NCBI GenBank assembly: GCA_021777365.1
Contig: JAJYDP010000135.1
Location: forward strand, 1 to 9,996
Length of the DNA: 9,996 bases
DNA from: Chloroflexota bacterium
Lineage (GTDB): Bacteria; Chloroflexota; Limnocylindria; Limnocylindrales; CSP1-4
Reading direction: 5' to 3'
Position 1 is the stretch's first letter, and every line of letters begins with the position of its first letter. The notes under the pieces are model-generated. The model was not told where the DNA came from and did no database searches. It saw only the letters and a list, made by a program, of their open reading frames with translations. Below are positions 6,329 through 9,996 of this stretch, piece after piece. The position numbers and the translations under genes were made by a program.

Positions 6329-7519
6329 TCAGTCGACCGCCGGACCGAGCGACGGGGTGAGCAGGACCGGGGTGCCCAGCTTGTGCGCGTACACCGGGCG
6401 GAAGCGGGTGGCGTCCCACTGGTCGGGCTGGACGCGGCGCGGCGGCTTGGCCGTCTCGGCCAGGGAGACGTGGGCGTACTTGCCGTCGCGGATCGCCGTC
6501 ATCCGCCCGCTGACGCCGTCGGCGATGAGGTCCATCGCCACGTTGGCGTAGGTCGAGGCGACCATCGAGTCGAGCATGTCCGGCTCGCCGGAGCGCAGGT
6601 CGTAGGTCAGCTCGGACGCGACCGACTCGACGCCGGTCCGCGCCTTGATCTCGGCCGCCAGCACCTCGCCGATGTTCGCCTTGTGCCGGTGCCCGAACGC
6701 GTCGGCCTCGCCCACGTCCTTCATCTGGGCGCCCTGCCAGATCGCGCCCTCGGCCGTGATCACCATCGCGTAGCGGCTGGGGTTGTTGCGGTGGTCCTCC
6801 TTGAGCAGCGCCGCCAGCCCGTCGAGGTCGTACTCGAACTCGGGCACCACGCAGCGCGTGCTGGTCACGTACGCCGTGTACAGCGCCGTGAAGCCGGCGT
6901 CGCGGCCGAAGATGCGGAACACCCCGATGCGCTCGTGGCTGCCGAGCGTGGAGCGCTGGCGGTTGACGAGCTCCTTGGCGCGCGTGATGGCCGAGGAGAA
7001 CCCGATGCAGTACTCGGTGCCGTTGACGTCGTTGTCCATCGTCTTGGGGATGGCCACCAGCGGCAGGCCGCGCGAGTAGAGGACCGACGAGAACGACAGC
7101 GTGTCGTCGCCGCCGATCGTGACCAGGTGCGTGAGGCCCAGGTGGGAGATCGTGTCCAGCACGTGGTCGGTGAGGTCGTAGACGCCGTCCGCGGTCTCCT
7201 TGTCGGCGATCGACTTGGGGTCCAGCCAGGTCGGCAGGTTCGCGGCCCGCATCTTGGTGGGGTTGGTCCGTGAGGAGTGGAGGACCGTGCCGCCGGTGCG
7301 GTCGATGGTGCGGGTGTTGTTGCGGTCCAGCACGCGCACGTACTCGGGGTCCAGCTCCGAGGTCCGGCGCTGGTGGGTGAGGCCCTCCCAGCCGCGGCGG
7401 ATCCCGAGGACCTCGTAGCCCAGATCGGTGGCGCGGTAGACGACGCTCTTGATGACGGCATTGAGGCCCGGGACGTCGCCGCCGCCGGTCAGGATGCCGA
7501 TCCGTCGAGGTGCTGCCAT
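6329..7519 (-). CDS. pfp: Phosphofructokinase, pyrophosphate-type active site
   Basis: The predicted protein of 396 residues phosphorylates fructose 6-phosphate to fructose 1,6-bisphosphate in glycolysis. Family motifs in order: GILTGGGDVPGLNA (8-21), VTIGGDDTL (133-141), IPKTMDND (157-164) with catalytic D162, FGRDAGFTAL (204-213) and the acidic AEG (256-258). Two residues set the phosphoryl donor in this family. The position equivalent to E. coli Gly104 is Asp (D139 in GGDD), and that of Gly124 is Lys (K159 in PKT). Asp plus Lys is the signature of PPi-dependent enzymes (EC 2.7.1.90), which work reversibly; ATP enzymes have GGDG and PGT. PPi use is therefore predicted but not proven. ATG 7519 has GGAG seven bases upstream; an in-frame extension to 7633 exists but adds no family sequence. 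A 6-bp hairpin (7543-7560) lies just upstream. The gene is divergent from tadA. Confidence 0.92.
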   Translation of the reverse strand: MAAPRRIGILTGGGDVPGLNAVIKSVVYRATDLGYEVLGIRRGWEGLTHQRRTSELDPEYVRVLDRNNTRTIDRTGGTVLHSSRTNPTKMRAANLPTWLDPKSIADKETADGVYDLTDHVLDTISHLGLTHLVTIGGDDTLSFSSVLYSRGLPLVAIPKTMDNDVNGTEYCIGFSSAITRAKELVNRQRSTLGSHERIGVFRIFGRDAGFTALYTAYVTSTRCVVPEFEYDLDGLAALLKEDHRNNPSRYAMVITAEGAIWQGAQMKDVGEADAFGHRHKANIGEVLAAEIKARTGVESVASELTYDLRSGEPDMLDSMVASTYANVAMDLIADGVSGRMTAIRDGKYAHVSLAETAKPPRRVQPDQWDATRFRPVYAHKLGTPVLLTPSLGPAVD

Positions 7520-7661
7520 GGTGCAGGCTCCAGTAGTGGCGCGTCGGCTCGGGGGCCGACGTGAACTCGTGGTGGGCGCCGCGGAGCGCGGAGCGCCAAG
7601 CCGGTCGCCCCACGCCTGGGCGGGCTCAGTCAAGGGCCATCCTACCGTGGCGGCGGGTCGT

Positions 7662-7667
7662 TATGAT
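7662..7667 (+). promoter_or_regulatory. TATGAT -10 box of tadA, predicted leaderless
   Basis: TATGAT ends at 7667 and seven bases separate it from ATG 7675, so transcription should start at or next to the A of the start codon. No Shine-Dalgarno sequence stands before this ATG. No -35 was recognised at 16-18 bases upstream, and the TGn extension is absent here. The ATG at 7663, inside the box, is an in-frame alternative start that would add four residues, but it would not be transcribed from this promoter. Confidence 0.55.
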
Positions 7668-7674
7668 CGATTGC

Positions 7675-8127
7675 ATGAACTACGAGCTGTTCATGGGCGA
7701 GGCCCTCGCGGAGGCGCGCGCCGCCCTCGCCGACGGCCGGCCGGCGGTGGGCGCGATCGCCGTCGTGGACGAGGCGATGGTGGCCCGGGGCAGCAACCGG
7801 GCGGGCGAGACGGCCGACCCCACGGCCCACCCGGTGGTCACCGTGATCCGCGAGACCGCCCGCCGGCTCGGCTCGCCCCGCCTGTCGGACGTCACCGTGT
7901 TCACCACCCTGGAGCCGTGCGCCATGTGCGTCGGCGCCCTGCTGGCCTGCGACGCCGTGGCTCTGGTCTACGCCGCCCCCAACCCGGTGGACGGTGCGGC
8001 CGGCTCGGTGCTCCAGCTCGCCCACCACCCGGCGCTCGGCCGGCGCCTCCAGGTGGTGTCGGGGATCCGGCGGGAGGAGGCCGAGGAGCTCGCGGGCATC
8101 CCCACCGAGGAGCCCACCGGCGCCTGA
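7675..8127 (+). CDS. tadA: TadA-family tRNA adenosine deaminase homologue lacking the catalytic glutamate
   Basis: The predicted protein has 150 residues, near the usual TadA length. It aligns along its whole length with TadA: PAVGAIAV (23-30), the N41 of SNR, DPTAH (48-52), TLEPCAMC (78-85) with zinc cysteines C82 and C85, and GAAGSVLQLAHHP (107-119), matching the GAAGSL...HHP stretch specific to TadA. TadA converts A34 of tRNA-Arg(ACG) to inosine. The zinc ligand H52 is present, but the following Ala-Glu is Pro-Val (H52-P53-V54), so the glutamate that shuttles the proton in all active cytidine/adenosine deaminases is missing. The frame is open and conserved on both sides, so this is not a local frameshift. 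Eukaryotic Tad3/ADAT3, the non-catalytic partner of Tad2, has Val at the same place. The gene lies upstream of tRNA-Ser, SRP RNA and dnaX, the usual tadA position. A non-catalytic or altered role is inferred. Confidence 0.88.
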   Translation: MNYELFMGEALAEARAALADGRPAVGAIAVVDEAMVARGSNRAGETADPTAHPVVTVIRETARRLGSPRLSDVTVFTTLEPCAMCVGALLACDAVALVYAAPNPVDGAAGSVLQLAHHPALGRRLQVVSGIRREEAEELAGIPTEEPTGA

Positions 8128-8133
8128 CGCGAG

Positions 8134-8167
8134 GCGCCGGCCCCGGGGACGGGGTTGCCGCCGGCGC
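8134..8167 (+). terminator. Probable terminator of tadA
   Basis: GCGCCGGC at 8134-8141 pairs with GCCGGCGC at 8160-8167, an 8-bp GC stem whose loop contains further C/G runs able to pair. It starts six bases after the tadA stop codon and ends shortly before the promoter of tRNA-Ser(CGA). No T-run is present. Confidence 0.4.
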
Positions 8168-8180
8168 AGCCGCGCGCGTT

Positions 8181-8189
8181 TGGTATCCT
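8181..8189 (+). promoter_or_regulatory. Extended -10 promoter of tRNA-Ser(CGA)
   Basis: TGG at 8181-8183 precedes TATCCT at 8184-8189. Seven bases separate the hexamer from the mature tRNA 5' end, so the transcript should begin at or within a base of the mature end. TTGCCG at 8155-8160 is 23 bases upstream, too far for a normal -35. Confidence 0.6.
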
Positions 8190-8196
8190 CTCGCGC

Positions 8197-8282
<86 letters not shown>

Positions 8283-8295
8283 CTCCGGCGATCCA

Positions 8296-8320
8296 GACCC
8301 GGCGGTGACCCCGCCGGGTC
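8296..8320 (+). terminator. Terminator of tRNA-Ser(CGA), abutting the next promoter
   Basis: GACCCGGCGG at 8296-8305 and CCGCCGGGTC at 8311-8320 form a perfect 10-bp stem with loop TGACC. TTGCT follows, a weak remnant of a T-rich tail. The next promoter's TGC element starts at 8322, one base after the stem ends, so the terminator occupies the space where a -35 box would be. Confidence 0.75.
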
Positions 8321-8321
8321 T

Positions 8322-8330
8322 TGCTATGCT
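8322..8330 (+). promoter_or_regulatory. Extended -10 promoter of tRNA-Ser(GGA)
   Basis: TGC at 8322-8324 precedes TATGCT at 8325-8330. Seven bases separate the hexamer from the mature tRNA start at 8338, the same spacing as for tRNA-Ser(CGA). The upstream sequence is the terminator stem of the preceding gene and contains no -35. Confidence 0.65.
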
Positions 8331-8337
8331 TGCCGGC

Positions 8338-8425
8338 GGAGAGGTCGCCTAGTGGCCTAGGGCGCCGCACTGGAAATGCGGTATGGGGCAACCCATCGCG
8401 GGTTCAAATCCCGCCCTCTCCGCCA
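8338..8425 (+). tRNA. tRNA-Ser (anticodon GGA), CCA encoded
   Basis: This class II tRNA reads serine UCC/UCU. The acceptor 8338-8344 (GGAGAGG) pairs with 8415-8421, followed by discriminator G8422 and CCA 8423-8425. The anticodon stem 8365-8369/8377-8381 closes the loop CTGGAAA, with anticodon GGA at 8372-8374. The long variable arm (ATGGGGCAACCCAT) forms a hairpin, and the T arm is 8398-8414 with loop TTCAAAT. The D arm TAGTGGCCTAG matches that of tRNA-Ser(GCT) at 27. Confidence 0.97.
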
Positions 8426-8569
8426 GCCTCCACCGCCCAGTTCCCGCGGACCGCTGATGCCCGAGCCCCTCGACTCCGAGGCCCGGCCCGCCGCACTCGG
8501 GCGCCGGCGCGTGCGGGACGCGGACCTGCGGGGCCAGCGCCCGGCGACGGGGGGCTCCGTGGGACCTCC

Positions 8570-8578
8570 TGCTATCAT
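8570..8578 (+). promoter_or_regulatory. Extended -10 promoter of the SRP RNA
   Basis: TGC at 8570-8572 precedes TATCAT at 8573-8578. Six bases later (8585) begins the stretch that pairs with the 3' end of the SRP RNA, so transcription probably starts at the mature end. The -35 position holds only a G-rich run. Confidence 0.6.
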
Positions 8579-8584
8579 CCCGGT

Positions 8585-8851
8585 GCCGTGCTAGGCGGGG
8601 AACTAGCGGTGCCCTGTACCTGCAATCCGCTCCAGCAGGGCTGAATTCCCTCCCGAGGTCGGCGTTCTCGAGAGCCGACGACGTTCGCGACGATGAGGGC
8701 CGGGTCCCGCGCAGCGGAGACTCGTGAACCGTGTCAGGTCCGGAAGGAAGCAGCACTCAGCGATGCGCTCCGGGTGCCGCGGAACGGCCTGGTCCGAGCC
8801 GCGGACGTTCGCTGGGCGCGGGGGCGTCCGTATCGACGGAGGGTGCACGGC
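8585..8851 (+). ncRNA. ffs: SRP RNA, large bacterial type with Alu domain
   Basis: This is the RNA scaffold of the signal recognition particle, which binds Ffh and brings ribosomes making membrane and secreted proteins to the membrane. The S-domain core is unmistakable: GTCAGGTCCGGAAGGAAGCA at 8733-8752, with the GGAA tetraloop at 8742-8745 and the asymmetric and symmetric internal-loop bases of helix 8. The 5' part (about 8589-8660, starting GTGCTAGGCGGGGAACTAGC and including CCTGTA and the GGGCTGAATTCC stretch) is the Alu domain of the large, roughly 265-270 nt form known from Bacillus, Actinobacteria and relatives. GCCGTGC (8585-8591) pairs with GCACGGC (8845-8851) to close helix 1, giving about 267 nt. 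The ends are inferred from this pairing. It is immediately upstream of dnaX, as in B. subtilis. Confidence 0.95.
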
Positions 8852-8867
8852 ATAACCTCTCGATCCG

Positions 8868-8884
8868 CCGCGCGATCCGCGCGG
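8868..8884 (+). terminator. Short hairpin between SRP RNA and dnaX
   Basis: CCGCGCG at 8868-8874 and CGCGCGG at 8878-8884 form a perfect 7-bp stem with loop ATC, 17 bases after the SRP RNA end. It may end SRP RNA transcription fully or partly, letting some transcription into dnaX. TAACCT at 8853-8858 is a possible separate -10 element for dnaX, but the evidence is weak. Confidence 0.4.
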
Positions 8885-8906
8885 GCCGACCGCCGCAGGA
8901 GGCGCG

Positions 8907-9996
8907 TTGACCGAAGCGACCGCCCACCAGGCGCTCTACCGCCGCTGGCGGGCCCAGACGTTCTCCGAGATCGTCGGGCAGGAGGCGGTGGTCCAGACGC
9001 TGCGCAACGCCGTCATCACGGGCCGGGTCGCGCACGCGATCCTGTTCACCGGGCCGAGGGGGACGGGCAAGACGTCCCTGGCCCGGATCCTCGCCAAGGC
9101 CGTCAACTGCTCGGACCTCGCGCCCAACGGCGACCCCTGCGACCGGTGCCCCTCGTGCACCGCCATCCGCGAGGGCCGGGCGCTGGACCTGGTCGAGATC
9201 GACGCCGCGTCCAACCGCGGCATCGACAGCATCCGCGACCTGCGCGAGCGGCTCGCCTACGCGCCGCAGGACCTGCGCCGCAAGGTCTACATCCTCGACG
9301 AGGCCCACCAGATCACCCGCGACGGCTGGAACGCGCTCCTCAAGTCGCTCGAGGAGCCGCCCGAGTTCGTGACCTTCATGTTCGCCTCCACGCACCCCCA
9401 GGACTTCCCGCCCGCCATCCTGTCGCGCGTCCAGCGCTTCGACGTCCGGCGGCTGACGGTGGCGGAGATCACGGGCAAGTTGGACCGGATCCTGGCGGCC
9501 GACGGCCGCGACGTGGACCCCGAGGCGGTGCGGCTCGTGGCCCGGCTCGCCGCCGGCGGCATGCGCGACGCGGAGTCGATCCTGGACCAGCTCCTGAGCT
9601 CCACCGCGGGGCGGATCGACGCCGAGGCCGTCCGAGACCTCCTCGGCCTCGCCGACGCGGAGGCGGTCCGCGGCTACCTCGTCGCGCTCGTGGGAGGCGA
9701 CCCCGCCGCGGGCATCGCCATCCTGGACGGCCTCGAGGAGCGCGGCCGCGACCTGCGCGTGTTCCTGGACCAGGCAGTGGACTCGCTCCGCGACCGGATG
9801 CTCGCCGACGTCGGCGAGGGGCGGCCGGTCGAGCCGGCCGTGGTCGCCGCGGCACGGCGCCTCGCCGCCATCGACACCGCCCGTCTCGGCGCCGGCGGCC
9901 TCCGGCTCCAGCTGGAGCTCGCCCTGCTCGAGGCGGCCGGCCGTCCGACGGCCACTGCCGCCGCCGCCGCCCCGCCCCCCGCCCCCCCGCCCGCCC
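8907..9996 (+). CDS. dnaX: DNA polymerase III subunit gamma/tau (partial, 3' end outside window)
   Basis: The clamp-loader ATPase subunit, here the first 363 residues without a stop. The start is TTG 8907, four bases after AGGAGG (8897-8902). The N-terminus ALYRRWRAQTF (9-19) is the classic DnaX opening. The Walker A motif GPRGTGKTS is at 49-57. The zinc-binding cysteines are C68, C78, C81 and C84. Walker B YILDEAH is at 128-134, followed by LLKSLEEPP (144-152). Sensor 1 is near FASTHP (159-164). The arginine-finger motif reads SRVQRF (173-178), where family members normally have SRCQ. Sensor 2 arginine is R220 in GGMRDAESILDQ. The collar domain (about 230-345) follows, and a Pro/Ala linker begins at about 350, leading to the tau-specific part beyond the window. 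Whether a gamma form is made by frameshifting cannot be seen here. The gene follows SRP RNA; ebfC and recR are expected next. Confidence 0.95.
   Translation, partial: MTEATAHQALYRRWRAQTFSEIVGQEAVVQTLRNAVITGRVAHAILFTGPRGTGKTSLARILAKAVNCSDLAPNGDPCDRCPSCTAIREGRALDLVEIDAASNRGIDSIRDLRERLAYAPQDLRRKVYILDEAHQITRDGWNALLKSLEEPPEFVTFMFASTHPQDFPPAILSRVQRFDVRRLTVAEITGKLDRILAADGRDVDPEAVRLVARLAAGGMRDAESILDQLLSSTAGRIDAEAVRDLLGLADAEAVRGYLVALVGGDPAAGIAILDGLEERGRDLRVFLDQAVDSLRDRMLADVGEGRPVEPAVVAAARRLAAIDTARLGAGGLRLQLELALLEAAGRPTATAAAAAPPPAPPPA

Noticed and set aside
7561..7674. Upstream in-frame start for the TadA homologue adding 38 residues
   Set aside because: The added residues do not resemble a TadA N-terminus, and a -10 box lies inside this stretch, so they would not be transcribed from that promoter.
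7825..7842. Frameshift or sequencing error as the cause of the missing catalytic Glu
   Set aside because: Conserved residues on both sides (DPTAH before, TLEPCAMC after) are in the same frame, and restoring Glu would need several changes. Raw-read confirmation would still be useful.
8426..8569. Small open frame starting at ATG 8457 (about 45 residues) and weak hairpins between tRNA-Ser(GGA) and the SRP RNA
   Set aside because: The frame has no ribosome binding site, overlaps the SRP RNA promoter and 5' end, and has an uninformative Arg/Pro-rich product. The hairpins (8459-8502) are imperfect, so I left the gap unannotated.

Overview
The window is very GC-rich bacterial DNA (about 70% or more by eye) with short intergenic gaps, TGA/TAG stops, G/C-rich third codon positions and a TTG start on dnaX. 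The large-type SRP RNA with an Alu domain argues against Proteobacteria and fits Actinobacteria, Firmicutes or Chloroflexota. My best guess is a high-GC Chloroflexota (Limnocylindria-like) or actinobacterial genome; this is an inference, and no lineage-diagnostic marker was tested.

Layout. Positions 1-251: tRNA-Ser(GCT) and tRNA-Arg(GCG) as one transcript with its own promoter and terminator. 252-702: about 450 bases without a credible gene. 703-3481, plus strand: a PspC-domain membrane protein, a secreted protein with an internally duplicated region and a Gly/Trp tail, and a small lipoprotein; all three are envelope proteins. 3510-5229, minus strand: an inosine/uridine-type nucleoside hydrolase preceded by an unknown protein with two membrane segments and a long helical ectodomain. 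5332-6213, plus: a beta-hydroxyacid dehydrogenase, divergent from the latter. 6329-7519, minus: a phosphofructokinase with the residues of the pyrophosphate-using type; a shared hairpin separates it from the dehydrogenase. 7675-9996, plus: an information-processing block of tadA homologue, tRNA-Ser(CGA), tRNA-Ser(GGA), SRP RNA and dnaX, the last running off the end.

How the genes relate. The final block matches the known arrangement tadA - SRP RNA - dnaX (with ebfC and recR normally following) seen in Bacillus subtilis, so the deaminase gene sits in the normal tadA position. Its product nevertheless lacks the catalytic glutamate (His-Pro-Val instead of His-Ala-Glu). The arginine tRNA in the same window has anticodon GCG rather than the ACG that TadA normally edits to ICG. 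Together these two independent observations suggest that this lineage has given up A34-to-inosine editing for arginine CGN decoding, or has turned TadA into a non-catalytic (Tad3-like) protein. This is the main finding.

A second theme is promoter design. All three tRNA-Ser genes and the SRP RNA gene are preceded by an extended -10 element of form TGnTATnnT and no obvious -35. In three of the four cases it lies only 6-7 bases before the mature RNA 5' end; tadA has a perfect TATGAT seven bases before its ATG. This predicts RNAs with little or no 5' leader and a leaderless tadA mRNA.
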